DNA from: Verrucomicrobiota bacterium
GTDB taxonomy: Bacteria; Verrucomicrobiota; Verrucomicrobiia; Chthoniobacterales; UBA6821
Length of the DNA: 64,000 bases
Reading direction: 5' to 3'
NCBI GenBank assembly: GCA_021413925.1
Contig: JAIOPL010000016.1
Span: forward strand, 1 to 64,000
Every line of letters starts with the position of its first letter. Position 1 is the stretch's first letter. Position numbers and translations under genes: made by a program. The notes beneath the pieces were generated by a model. It was not told where the DNA came from. It searched no databases and worked only from the letters and a program-made list of their open reading frames with translations. Below, piece by piece: positions 42,864 to 51,521 of the stretch.

Positions 42864-43783
42864 GAATGGAGCGTCATGAGGGGTGTCGGGTAGAGGCCTT
42901 CCCTCACCATCCTACCGATAGCCGCGGCCACCGCATCACGATCCTCCCGGTAGGTCACGCCGTACCATTGCCCGGCGGAGCGGAGCACCGAGGTCTCGGC
43001 GGCACCCGTTGCCATCATCGAGGTGACCGCGCTCGGGATGTAGAACTCCGACTTCGCGGAGGCCAGCCCCCCCTCCATCAGGAAAGTTGTGAAGAGATGG
43101 CCGAGCATCGGGAAGATCGCCGGGGTGAATCCCCAGAAGTTCATCGAGACCATCTCATTCCCGGTGAAAGTCCGCCAGACTCCATGTGTGTCCGTTCCGG
43201 TGATCACTCCATCCTCTCCGCGCCGAATGCCGGAGCACTCCTCCACGCCCAGCAGTTTCCCCTCGGGAGAGAGTTCACAGATGCCGCGCGACACCTCGCC
43301 GTGCTCCGAGAGGGTGTTGACGAGGGGATAGGCCACCATCGAGAAGTGGGCCGGCGTTCCCGCGATCACTCCCCGGAGATAATCGGCCATGACGGCGAAG
43401 GCCTCCCTCCCGTAGAAATCATCCGCATTGACCATCAGGAACGGCTCATGGATCTGATTGCGGGCGCACCAGACGGCGTGTCCGGTGCCCCAGGGCTTTT
43501 CGCGTTCGGGAGGCAGGGAAAAACCCTCCGGAAGTTCGTTCAGCTCCTGGTAGGCGATGCCGATCTCAACCTTGCCTTCGTAGCGGGAGACGACGATCCG
43601 GCGGAACTCCTCCTCGAAATCACGCCTGATCACAAAAACCACCTTGCCGAAGCCGGAGGCAAGCGCATCGTGCACCGAATAATCGAGAACAACCTCCCCA
43701 GAGGGGCCGACCGGATCGATCTGTTTCAGACCTCTATAACGGCTCCCCATCCCGGCGGCCAAAACAAGTAACGTAGGTTTCAT
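42860..43783 (-). CDS. NDP-sugar nucleotidyltransferase
   Basis: A 307-residue sugar-1-phosphate nucleotidyltransferase. The nucleotide-binding motif LVLAAGMGSRYRGLKQIDPV opens the protein, and VNADDFYG is the metal-binding Asp region. ATGs at 43804 and 43795 are also in frame; 43783 is chosen because it starts the domain directly. It is translationally coupled to the NahK-like kinase, an arrangement that makes a salvage route from a free N-acetylhexosamine to its NDP form likely. The nucleotide used is not evident. Confidence 0.8.
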   Translation of the reverse strand: MKPTLLVLAAGMGSRYRGLKQIDPVGPSGEVVLDYSVHDALASGFGKVVFVIRRDFEEEFRRIVVSRYEGKVEIGIAYQELNELPEGFSLPPEREKPWGTGHAVWCARNQIHEPFLMVNADDFYGREAFAVMADYLRGVIAGTPAHFSMVAYPLVNTLSEHGEVSRGICELSPEGKLLGVEECSGIRRGEDGVITGTDTHGVWRTFTGNEMVSMNFWGFTPAIFPMLGHLFTTFLMEGGLASAKSEFYIPSAVTSMMATGAAETSVLRSAGQWYGVTYREDRDAVAAAIGRMVREGLYPTPLMTLHS

Positions 43784-43916
43784 GTAATATTCCATTGAAC
43801 CCATGACCGGGCCCGGGATGCAATTCCCAACTCAGGGAAACTTTTTACAATCCCGGGAAAACCCAACCCCGGATGAAAAAGATTCTACTCTCTCGAAAGC
43901 CTTGGTCAGCGACTGA

Positions 43917-44609
43917 CTAATCGATCAATAAAACCGTCAGACGCTTCGGTCCGTGAGCTCCCAGAACAAGGATGCGCTCGATATCGCCGGTGCGCGATGG
44001 ACCGGTGATGAAGGAGATGAATGAGGGAAACTGCTTCCCATATTTCTGCTTCACGTACTCAAAGGCAGCAGTGAGGTCGGGAACTATCTGGGAGGTTCTG
44101 GCTATCACGATGTGATGGGGCGGAAGGACAGAGAGAGCCCGGCCTCCGGCACTCTCAACAGAGACCATGATGCCACCGGTCTGGGCAACAAGAACCTCAC
44201 AGCCGGTCAAACCAGCATCGCATGACTCGAGGTCGTCGATCGAATAACCCTTCTCTGTCCTGACAACGGGAAGACCAATCCCTTCCAGCAGGGCATCCGT
44301 ATCGTGATGGGAGTGGCTGCCTATCTTCTTCCATCCGCTCTCACCCGCGATCTTCGTGAACAGCTCGCGTGCTGCGGTAACCGTCGGAACCCGGTGGAAC
44401 TCGGTTGTCAGCCCCTCAGAAATCTTGGCGAAGAGATCGATACGCTCTGGAAGTGTCTCCCCAACCTTAGGGAGCCACTCACGCTGTGCATGGCCGTTGT
44501 GATCAGCAGCAGCTTCGCTCTGAGAGTGCGAGGTATGCGGACGAGGTGCCGGATTATTGCGCAGGGCCTCGCGGATCCGACCCAAGATGATGGCGCGTCC
44601 TCCGGTCAT
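43917..44609 (-). CDS. lutC: Lactate utilisation protein C (LUD domain)
   Basis: A 230-residue LutC-type LUD-domain protein (SHHDTDALLEGIGL; VLVAQTGGIMVSVESAGGRAL; ITGPSRTGDIERILVLGAHGP). With LutA and LutB it forms the L-lactate oxidation complex to pyruvate. The ATG at 44609 overlaps the lutB stop as ATGA. Last gene of the run from the rhamnose/fucose genes. Confidence 0.9.
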   Translation of the reverse strand: MTGGRAIILGRIREALRNNPAPRPHTSHSQSEAAADHNGHAQREWLPKVGETLPERIDLFAKISEGLTTEFHRVPTVTAARELFTKIAGESGWKKIGSHSHHDTDALLEGIGLPVVRTEKGYSIDDLESCDAGLTGCEVLVAQTGGIMVSVESAGGRALSVLPPHHIVIARTSQIVPDLTAAFEYVKQKYGKQFPSFISFITGPSRTGDIERILVLGAHGPKRLTVLLID

Positions 44610-46012
44610 GGCTTGCCCTTTCGTTGTTTCTTCCACTGCTCGTGGAAGGACTGGGGTGCCAGCGTGGGAAATTTCCGTGAGCCGGTCCAGGCGCGAAGCG
44701 GATCGAGGATCGTCCCGTTCACCAAACCCTGAAGCGGTTGGAAGACACGCCCGAAGACAACGGCCAGGCGATAGAGGGCGGGATGCCCCATCATAAGTGA
44801 GAAGCCTCCGAAAGCGACTTTCTCACCGACCGCCGGGGAGGCTTTGGCACCATTGCGGCGGTTCTGCAGCAGGTGATGGTGCAGGTCGATCTTCACCGGG
44901 CAGGCCTCGGTGCACGCGCCGCAGAGCGAGGAGGCGGCGGAGAGGTGCTTCCAGTCCTTAAGACCTCGCAGGTGAGGCGTGATGACCGAGCCGATCGGAC
45001 CGCCGTAGGTGGTTCCGTAGCTGTAGCCGCCCACGTTCTTGAAGATGGGACAGACATTCAAACAAGCTCCGCAGCGGATACACCCCAGCGAATCACGCTG
45101 CTCGGCATCGGCGAGGAGCTCGGTGCGGCGGTTGTCCAGAAGGACGATATGCATCTGCTCGGGGCCATCAGGCTCGCCCGGTTGGCGGGGGCCCGAGTAC
45201 ATGGTGTTGTAGCAGGTCATGGTCTGCCCGGCTCCGGCGGTGGCGAGCATCGGCAGGAAGAGGGAGAGATCCTCGAGCTTCGGGAGCACCTTTTCGATGC
45301 CGAGCAGGGCGACATGGATCCTGGGAAGCGAGGTGGTGAGGCGGGCATTCCCCTCGTTCTCGGTGATGGAGATCATGCCGGTCTCCGCCACGGCGAAGTT
45401 CGTGCCGCTGATGCCCATGTCGGCCTCGCAGTATTTCCGGCGCATCACGTCGCGCGCGATCATGGTCAGCTTCTCGGGCTCATCTGTTGGCTCGGAACCC
45501 AGCTCTTTCTGGAAGAGATCGCTAATCTGCCTCCGCGTGAGGTGCATCGCGGGGAAGACAAGGTGGAAGGGAGCCTCCTTGCGGAGCTGCACGATGTACT
45601 CGCCGAGATCCGACTCGAAGACGCCAAAGCCCTCCTTCTCGAGGGCATCGTTCAGGTGAATCTCCTCGCTGGTCATCGTCTTGGACTTGATGATGGAGCG
45701 GACGCCGTTCTCCTTGGCTACCTTGAGGATGTATTCCCGGGCTGCCTCGGCGTTCGGGGCCCAGAAGACCTTGGCACCGCGAGCGGTGATCTTCTGCTCG
45801 AACTCGAGGAGGTATTTGTCCAGATGGTTGACCGCCTCGTACTTTATCTCAGCGGCAAGGTCTCGGGCCCCCTGCCAGTCCTGAAAGTTGGCCTTGTTTT
45901 GGTCACGTTTTAGGTAGTAGCCGCTCATGCCTTTCTGAATAAAGGCACGGAAGCCCTTGTCCGCCGTGTAGCGGCGGGAAAGCGTCTGGAAATCGGCGGA
46001 CTGCGTGGCCAT
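44606..46012 (-). CDS. lutB: Lactate utilisation iron-sulphur protein B
   Basis: A 468-residue LutB. The N-terminal LUD domain is followed by two [4Fe-4S] motifs, CIRCGACLNVCP (near residue 300) and CGACTEACPVK (near 360), and a basic C-terminal tail ending WKKQRKGKP. It is the electron-carrying subunit of the lactate-oxidising complex. It starts 3 nt after the lutA stop and overlaps lutC, giving a tight lutABC unit. Confidence 0.93.
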   Translation of the reverse strand: MATQSADFQTLSRRYTADKGFRAFIQKGMSGYYLKRDQNKANFQDWQGARDLAAEIKYEAVNHLDKYLLEFEQKITARGAKVFWAPNAEAAREYILKVAKENGVRSIIKSKTMTSEEIHLNDALEKEGFGVFESDLGEYIVQLRKEAPFHLVFPAMHLTRRQISDLFQKELGSEPTDEPEKLTMIARDVMRRKYCEADMGISGTNFAVAETGMISITENEGNARLTTSLPRIHVALLGIEKVLPKLEDLSLFLPMLATAGAGQTMTCYNTMYSGPRQPGEPDGPEQMHIVLLDNRRTELLADAEQRDSLGCIRCGACLNVCPIFKNVGGYSYGTTYGGPIGSVITPHLRGLKDWKHLSAASSLCGACTEACPVKIDLHHHLLQNRRNGAKASPAVGEKVAFGGFSLMMGHPALYRLAVVFGRVFQPLQGLVNGTILDPLRAWTGSRKFPTLAPQSFHEQWKKQRKGKP

Positions 46013-46015
46013 GGG

Positions 46016-46732
46016 TTACTTCGATGCCAATATTTCCGCGAGGTGAAGGCTGCGGATGCCGCTCTTCTCCTTCTCGAGCATCCCGCGGATCTGCATCAGG
46101 CAGCTGGAGTCGTTGGAGACCACGGTGTCGGCGCCGGTCTCAAGGATCGAAGCGCACTTCACCTCGTCCATAGCGGTCGAGATCGGGGCATATTTGACGG
46201 CAAAGGTGCCTCCGAAGCCACAGCAAGTCTCGGCTTCGCACATTTCCACCAACTCCAGTCCCTTCACATTAGAAAGCAGGGCACGCGGTTCACTCTTGAT
46301 CCCGAGCTCACGCAGTCCGTGGCAGCCGTCGTGGAAGGTCACTTTCCCCTCGAATTTGGCCCCGACATCGGTGACGCCGAGCACATTCACAAGGAAGCTC
46401 GAGAACTCGTGGGTCTTTGCAGCCAATTCCCGTGCCTCGAGCTCATCGGGCTCCCCCTTGAAGAGATCGGGGTAGAAGACCTTGATCATCGTAACGCAGG
46501 AGCCGGAAGGCCCGACCACGACTTCGGCATCGCGGAAGGCCTTCATCGTGACGCGGGCCGCCGACCGGGCCTCGTCCCAGTAGCCTGAGTTGAATGGGGG
46601 CTGCCCGCAGCAGCTCTGGCCCTCGGGAAAGAGGACCTCGTGGCCCAGTCCCTCGAGCACGCGCACCACCGACCAGGCCACTTTCGGGTAGAGCTGGTCG
46701 ACGAAGCAGGGAACGAAGAGGGAAATGCGCAC
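46016..46732 (-). CDS. lutA: Lactate utilisation protein A (CCG domains)
   Basis: A 238-residue LutA with two cysteine-rich CCG domains: SCCGQPPFNSGYWDEA (residues about 40-55) and CCGFGGTFAVKYAPIS near residue 170. The start is a GTG at 46732 (MRISLFVPCF); no ATG upstream fits. It precedes lutB directly and is separated from the RhaE-RhaW gene by a 93-nt gap with a family B repeat. Confidence 0.92.
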   Translation of the reverse strand: MRISLFVPCFVDQLYPKVAWSVVRVLEGLGHEVLFPEGQSCCGQPPFNSGYWDEARSAARVTMKAFRDAEVVVGPSGSCVTMIKVFYPDLFKGEPDELEARELAAKTHEFSSFLVNVLGVTDVGAKFEGKVTFHDGCHGLRELGIKSEPRALLSNVKGLELVEMCEAETCCGFGGTFAVKYAPISTAMDEVKCASILETGADTVVSNDSSCLMQIRGMLEKEKSGIRSLHLAEILASK

Positions 46733-46825
46733 GAAGAATCAGGGGTTTAGGCTGAAGGCCATTAGACTATTAGCACAGAAAGGGGTCATCCGGATGACAA
46801 TTCATCCGAGCAACCCGCAAATCTG
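46733..46825. repeat. Family B intergenic repeat
   Basis: A 'tttaggctgaaggccattag' element at about 46744-46775, related to copies near 17749, 36838, 50524 and 50634. Confidence 0.55.
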
Positions 46826-49015
46826 CTACCGCAGGAAGGCCTCGTGGAGGCCGCCGTCGACCGTGATGATCTGGCCGGTGGTCTTGCTGAGGCGCTGGCT
46901 AACGAGGAGGAAGTAGGCCTCCGCCTGATCGGCCGGGGTGATCGGGGCCTTCGTGAGGGTGCGGTCGGCGTAGAACTGCGCCAGCTTGCTCACGAGCGAC
47001 TCGGTCTCCTCGTCGTCGGTGTAGGGAATGTTGTACTTGGCCAGCGAGCCGATGACCCGGTCGCGAGGGAACATCGCGCTCCCCTGGACGACGGTCGCCG
47101 GGGCGACGCCGTTCACGCGGACAAGCGGAGCAAGCTCCATGGCAAGCTCGCGCACGAGGTGGTTGGCGGCGGCCTTGGAGGTATCGTAGGCAAGGCTGCC
47201 CTTCTTGGCGACGGCTGCGTTGGCGCTGGTGGTGAGCACCATGGCGCCGCGCAGTCCCTGTTCCCTGAATGTCCTGGAGGCCTCGTCGGCGACGAGGTAG
47301 CTGCCGGTGACGTTGATGTTGAAGGTGAGGGCCCACTTGTCATCGGGGATGTGGCCGGTCGTGTCGCTCGGGACGAAGATGCCCGCGGTGACCTCGATGG
47401 CGTCGAATCCGCCGTAGGCGAGGGCGACCTGGTCAAGCATCGCGCGGATGCTGGCACGATCGGTGATGTTGCCTCCGAATCCGATGGCCGGGCCGCAGCC
47501 GCTGACTCCGGTGCCCGCGACACCGATGCCGATGCCATACTTGTCGGTGATCTCCTTGGCGGTCGCCTCGGCGGCGGCCTGGTTGAGGTCGACGCAGACG
47601 ATGTGCGCCCCTTCCTTCACGAGGCGGCGGGCGGTCTCCTTGCCGATGCCGGATCCGGCGCCGATCACGATGTGGATCTGGCGGGCGAGTTCCTTCTCGG
47701 CGGGCATGCGCTGGAGCTTGGCCTCCTCAAGGAGCCAGTACTCGATGTCAAAGGCCTCCTGCTGGGGCAGTGAGACATATTCGTCGATCGCCTCGGCGCC
47801 GCGCATGACCTCGACGGCGCAGTTGTAGAACTCCGCGGTGACGCGGCTCTCGCTCTTGTCCTTGCCCCACGCGACCATTCCCAGTCCGGGGATGAGGATG
47901 ACGGTCGGGTTCGGATCGCGCATCGCGGGGGAGTTCGCGTGCTTGCAGCGGTCGTAGTAGGCGGCGTAGTCCGCGCGGTAGGCGTCGAGGCCGGCGGAGA
48001 GCTTGGCCTTGAGTGCCGCGACATCCTCGGTCTGCGGATTCCAGTCGACGTAGAGGGGCTTGATCTTCGTGCGGAGGAAGTGATCCGGGCAGGAGGTGCC
48101 GAGCTCGGCGAGGCGGGCGGCATCCTTGGAGTTCACGAAGCGGAGGATCTTCTCGTCGGACTGGACGGTGCCGACAAAGCGCTTCTGCTGGCTGACCTGA
48201 CCGCGGAGCCAGGGAAGGATGGCGGCGAAAGCCTTGTCACGGGCCTCCCCGTCGAGCGACTGGTACTTGGCACCGCCGAACGCGGCGGCGTCTCCACCCT
48301 TGGCGGCATGCTTCTCCTCGATGTAGGCAGCGGCCTTGTCGATGAAGGCAAGGGTCTTCGCGCAGCAGGTCTTGGCATCGTCATCCCAGGAGATGAAGCC
48401 GTGCTGACCCATCATGATGGCCTTGATTGTGGGATTCTTCTTCTCGATCTCCTGCATGGCGAGGCCGAGCTCGAAGCCGGGGCGCATCCAGCCGACATAC
48501 TCCATCTCGCCACCGAAGATCTCCTTCGTCAGCTCCTGGCAACGACGGCTTGCGGCGACGGCGATGATCGCGTTCGGGTGCATGTGGTCGACATGCTTAC
48601 CGGTGAGGAAGCTGTGGAGCGGCGTGTCGATCGAAGAGGGGCGGGGATTGAGGTTGAAGGTGGTGTGGGCGTAGGCGCCGACCATGTCGTCCTCGGCCTG
48701 GGACTTCAGCCCCTTGTCGGCACGGGCGCCATAGCTCTTCTGCAGACCGATCAGCTTCTCCTGATAGAGGGAGGAGAAGTTCTCGCGCTTGGAGGTGCGG
48801 AGATCGCCGCCGGAGCCCTTCACCCAGAGCACCTCGACCATCTCGCCGGTGAGGGGATCCTTCTCCATGATCTTGGAGGACGTGTTGCCGCCTCCGGTGT
48901 TGGTGATGCGCTGGTCGGAGCCGAGCAGGTTGGAGCGGTAGACGAGTTGGTCGACGGGATCGAGCTTGGAGGCCTTGGCGTCATCCCAGAGGTTGGGGAG
49001 TGGTTGGTAGGGCAT
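46826..49015 (-). CDS. Bifunctional rhamnulose-1-P aldolase / lactaldehyde dehydrogenase (RhaE-RhaW type)
   Basis: A 729-residue fusion. Residues about 1-430 form a class II aldolase (NTGGGNTSSK; zinc histidines in HVDHMHPNAI; MGQHGFISWD). Residues about 450-729 form a short-chain dehydrogenase (IVIGAGSGIGKETARRL; Ser in LTTSANAAV; YDTSKAAANH). In the characterised RhaEW proteins the first half splits rhamnulose-1-phosphate to dihydroxyacetone phosphate and lactaldehyde, and the second oxidises lactaldehyde to lactate. The lutABC genes that follow would carry lactate to pyruvate. The start at 49015 is the family-typical MPYQPLPN-like beginning. Confidence 0.9.
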   Translation of the reverse strand: MPYQPLPNLWDDAKASKLDPVDQLVYRSNLLGSDQRITNTGGGNTSSKIMEKDPLTGEMVEVLWVKGSGGDLRTSKRENFSSLYQEKLIGLQKSYGARADKGLKSQAEDDMVGAYAHTTFNLNPRPSSIDTPLHSFLTGKHVDHMHPNAIIAVAASRRCQELTKEIFGGEMEYVGWMRPGFELGLAMQEIEKKNPTIKAIMMGQHGFISWDDDAKTCCAKTLAFIDKAAAYIEEKHAAKGGDAAAFGGAKYQSLDGEARDKAFAAILPWLRGQVSQQKRFVGTVQSDEKILRFVNSKDAARLAELGTSCPDHFLRTKIKPLYVDWNPQTEDVAALKAKLSAGLDAYRADYAAYYDRCKHANSPAMRDPNPTVILIPGLGMVAWGKDKSESRVTAEFYNCAVEVMRGAEAIDEYVSLPQQEAFDIEYWLLEEAKLQRMPAEKELARQIHIVIGAGSGIGKETARRLVKEGAHIVCVDLNQAAAEATAKEITDKYGIGIGVAGTGVSGCGPAIGFGGNITDRASIRAMLDQVALAYGGFDAIEVTAGIFVPSDTTGHIPDDKWALTFNINVTGSYLVADEASRTFREQGLRGAMVLTTSANAAVAKKGSLAYDTSKAAANHLVRELAMELAPLVRVNGVAPATVVQGSAMFPRDRVIGSLAKYNIPYTDDEETESLVSKLAQFYADRTLTKAPITPADQAEAYFLLVSQRLSKTTGQIITVDGGLHEAFLR

Positions 49016-49152
49016 GGTGTTTGAGGTTAAAAGGTGAAAGGTTGAAGCGTTAGAACGTGACGATGGGCTGCAATTTTTGGATTTCAGGGTTTGTAGGTTT
49101 AGGTTTTTGAACTTTCTAACAACTAGACATTTTTAACGATTTTAACGTCACT
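49016..49152. repeat. Family C intergenic repeat
   Basis: Contains aaaaggtgaaaggttgaag (about 49028-49046) and ttttaacgattttaacgtc (about 49132-49150), inverted motifs related to those at 51428-51521. Confidence 0.5.
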
Positions 49153-50506
49153 TCATGGCAGGGCCGTGAAGCGTCCATAGGCCGCTTCCCAGACCGCGGG
49201 TTCCTGCGGTTCGTAGGTATTCTGAGGGAAGGATCGGGCCACGATGGCCCGGGCCTCCGCCAGCGAGGAGACGGCTCCTCCGGCGATGGCCTGGATAAGG
49301 ATGTTCCCCGCGGCCGTCGCCTCGACGGGGCCCGTGATGACCTTCCGCCCGGTGGCGCTGGCGGCGCACTGGTTGAGAAGTTCGTTGCGGGTGCCGCCTC
49401 CGACAATGTGGAGTCGTTTGATCGGCTTGCCGGTGAGTTGTTCCAGCTCGGAGAGGCTCTTGCGGTAGAGCAGGGAGAGGCTCTCGAGAATGCAGCGGGC
49501 GATCGCACCCACCAAGGGCCATGCTCACGAGATCGGTGTAAGTGTGCTCATGGCCGCTCTCGCGCCAGAAGCGCATGCATTCCTGAAGGATCCAGAGTCC
49601 CGTGATGTTCTTGAGAAGACGGATGGTTCCCCCGTAGCCAACCTCGTTGGTGAACTGGAGCTTCCTTGCTTCCTCCGTCAGCACCGGAGTCGGCGACTCG
49701 ACGCCGAGGAGCGACCAGGTGCCGGAGCTGAGGTAGGCCCATCCCTCGTCTTCGCTTGCCGGAACAGCCGCCACTGCGGCCCCGGTGTCGTGCGAACAGC
49801 TGGCGACCACCTTCACCTGACCGAGACGAGTCTCGGACTGGAGTTCCTCCGTGAGGGTTCCGATGACGGTGCCGGAAGGGACGACCTTCGGGAAAATCGA
49901 TTCGGGGAGTCCGAGGCGCCTGATGAGAGGGCGGGCCCAGTCATGCTTCGCCGGATCGAAGAGCTGGGTCGTGCTGGCGAGAGATTCCTCGGCCACGGGA
50001 TCGCCTCCGAGGAGATGGTTCATCGTGTCGCCGATCAGCAGGAATCGGTCCGCGAAATTCAGGATCTCGGGGCGCTGCAGCAGATCCGTATGGAGCTGGC
50101 AGAGCGTGTTGAGGGTCATGAACTGGATGCCCGTCGTCGCGTAGATCTCCTCCCTCGTCACATCGCCGAGGCGCTCGTAGGAACCGTCCGTCCGCTCGTC
50201 ACGGTACTGGTAGGGAACTCCCAGAAACGGCTCGGAGCCCTTCAAGAGCGCATAGTCGACACCCCAGGAATCGGAACTCAGCGACCGGATCGGCAATTCG
50301 CGGGCTCCCGCTTTTTTCAGGCCCTCCACGATCTCCGCGTAGAGATGGAGCAGATCCCAGCGGCGCGATCCCTTGATCGTCACGGCCGAGTTGGAGAAGC
50401 GGTGAATCTCCTCCAGCGTCAGACGCCCCTCCCAGAGCGTGCCAAGCATGACACGGCCGCTCTCGGCACCGAGATCGATGGCCAGATAGTGGGAGTGGGT
50501 GGACAT
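49153..50506 (-). pseudogene. rhaB: Rhamnulokinase gene with internal deletion and frameshift
   Basis: The first 332 or so codons encode a normal FGGY rhamnulokinase: LAIDLGAESGRVM, YQYRDERTDG, SCSHDTGAAVAAVP and YLSSGTWSLLG. At about 49510-49530 the frame shifts. The true C-terminus continues in another frame to the TGA at 49153: GAIARCILESLSLLYRK, LHIVGGGTRNELLNQ and GPVEATAAGNILIQ. Comparison with E. coli RhaB indicates that about 45 residues between TDLVSMA and GAIARCI, including the FINPDD-type stretch, are missing as well. A read-through frame to 49148 is Arg/His-rich shadow. The kinase is therefore probably inactive, unless the lesion is an assembly fault. It lies between the class II aldolase and RhaE-RhaW genes. 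Confidence 0.8.
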
Positions 50507-50674
50507 GTGATGGGGGCGAGTAAGGCTGAAGGGGTTTAGACTGAAGGCTGTTAGGTCAGAGGCTGTGCGTATGAAGGAAGACCCGTCTCGCGAATATGGT
50601 TTCTTTTTGGGTTTTGGATTCTTGGTTCTTCCTAACAGTCTAAAAGTCTTCAGCCTAATAGCCTCTTCCGCTCG
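50507..50674. repeat. Family B repeat pair, inverted
   Basis: Arm tttagactgaaggctgttag (about 50533-50552) and an inverted arm ctaaaagtcttcagcctaat (about 50640-50659) form an imperfect inverted repeat between rhaB and the aldolase gene. Confidence 0.65.
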
Positions 50675-51427
50675 TCAGAGCTTCAACACCTTGCGGCGGT
50701 AGTGTTCGTCGGAGCGGCCCGAGATGCGGGCGACGTTCTCGGGCGTGAGGAAGACGGGGCCTCCCAGCGCCGCGGCGCCGACGAAGATCTTCGCCGCCTT
50801 CTCGGCCATCATGAGCGAGGCCATCACGCCGGCGGGGCTGCCGCCGAGACCGATGATCCCGTGGTTCCGGAGCAGGATGATGCGCGGCGGCTCCCCGTGG
50901 CGCTCCATATACTGCTTCACCCCCGAAGCGATCGCGCGGGCGAGATGGACGCCGGGATCGGTGTAGGGAACGAGCACCGACTCGGTGCCGCAGCAGACGA
51001 TCTCGTCGGGGAAGGTCCGCTTGGTGGCGTACTCCTCCGCACGGGGGGAGCAGAGGATCTGGTTCACCGCGATGGCGTGGACATGCCCGACGTAGGAAAT
51101 ACCCGGAAGCGACAGGAGATACGCGTGGAAGAGCCCCTCGACCGAGGGCTTCGCGGCGTTCTTGTCGACACGGCTCTCAAGCAGCAGGCGCTCCACGTCC
51201 TCGTCGGCCCAGGTTCCCTCAAGCAGGGGAAGCAGGGTCGAGAAGCGGCAGAGGGTCAATCCCGGCTCGCCAAGCGTGCCGAGGCAGTGTCCGCTCGCCT
51301 TCACAAGGAAGGTCTCGTCATCGACACGGGTCGAGGCGTTCCCCTCGCCGAGGATCGCCATCCCGCGCTCCTCGCGGCCAAGGTCGTGACAGAGTCCGAT
51401 GAGTTTCTGGGTGAGTTCGGAAGACAT
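50675..51427 (-). CDS. Class II aldolase (fuculose/rhamnulose-phosphate type)
   Basis: A 250-residue zinc aldolase of the FucA/RhaD/AraD superfamily: GEGNASTRV phosphate loop (residues about 27-35), Glu in PSVEGLFHAYLL, zinc histidines in YVGHVHAIAVN and in LLRNHGIIGLGG. It would cleave a ketose-1-phosphate to dihydroxyacetone phosphate and lactaldehyde. A second aldolase domain exists in the RhaE-RhaW fusion, so the two may split fuculose- and rhamnulose-phosphates between them. Flanked by short repeats on both sides. Confidence 0.85.
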   Translation of the reverse strand: MSSELTQKLIGLCHDLGREERGMAILGEGNASTRVDDETFLVKASGHCLGTLGEPGLTLCRFSTLLPLLEGTWADEDVERLLLESRVDKNAAKPSVEGLFHAYLLSLPGISYVGHVHAIAVNQILCSPRAEEYATKRTFPDEIVCCGTESVLVPYTDPGVHLARAIASGVKQYMERHGEPPRIILLRNHGIIGLGGSPAGVMASLMMAEKAAKIFVGAAALGGPVFLTPENVARISGRSDEHYRRKVLKL

Positions 51428-51521
51428 GATTGAGAAAGTGAAAAAGTCGTGAGGAAGCAGGCGGACGGTGGATCCGTTTTAACCTTTCGACTTTTTAACG
51501 TTTTAACTGGTCCAGTGGTGA
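51428..51521. repeat. Family C repeat, imperfect inverted arms
   Basis: gagaaagtgaaaaagtcg (about 51433-51450) and cgactttttaacgttttaac (about 51487-51506) form an imperfect inverted repeat between the isomerase and aldolase genes. Confidence 0.55.
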
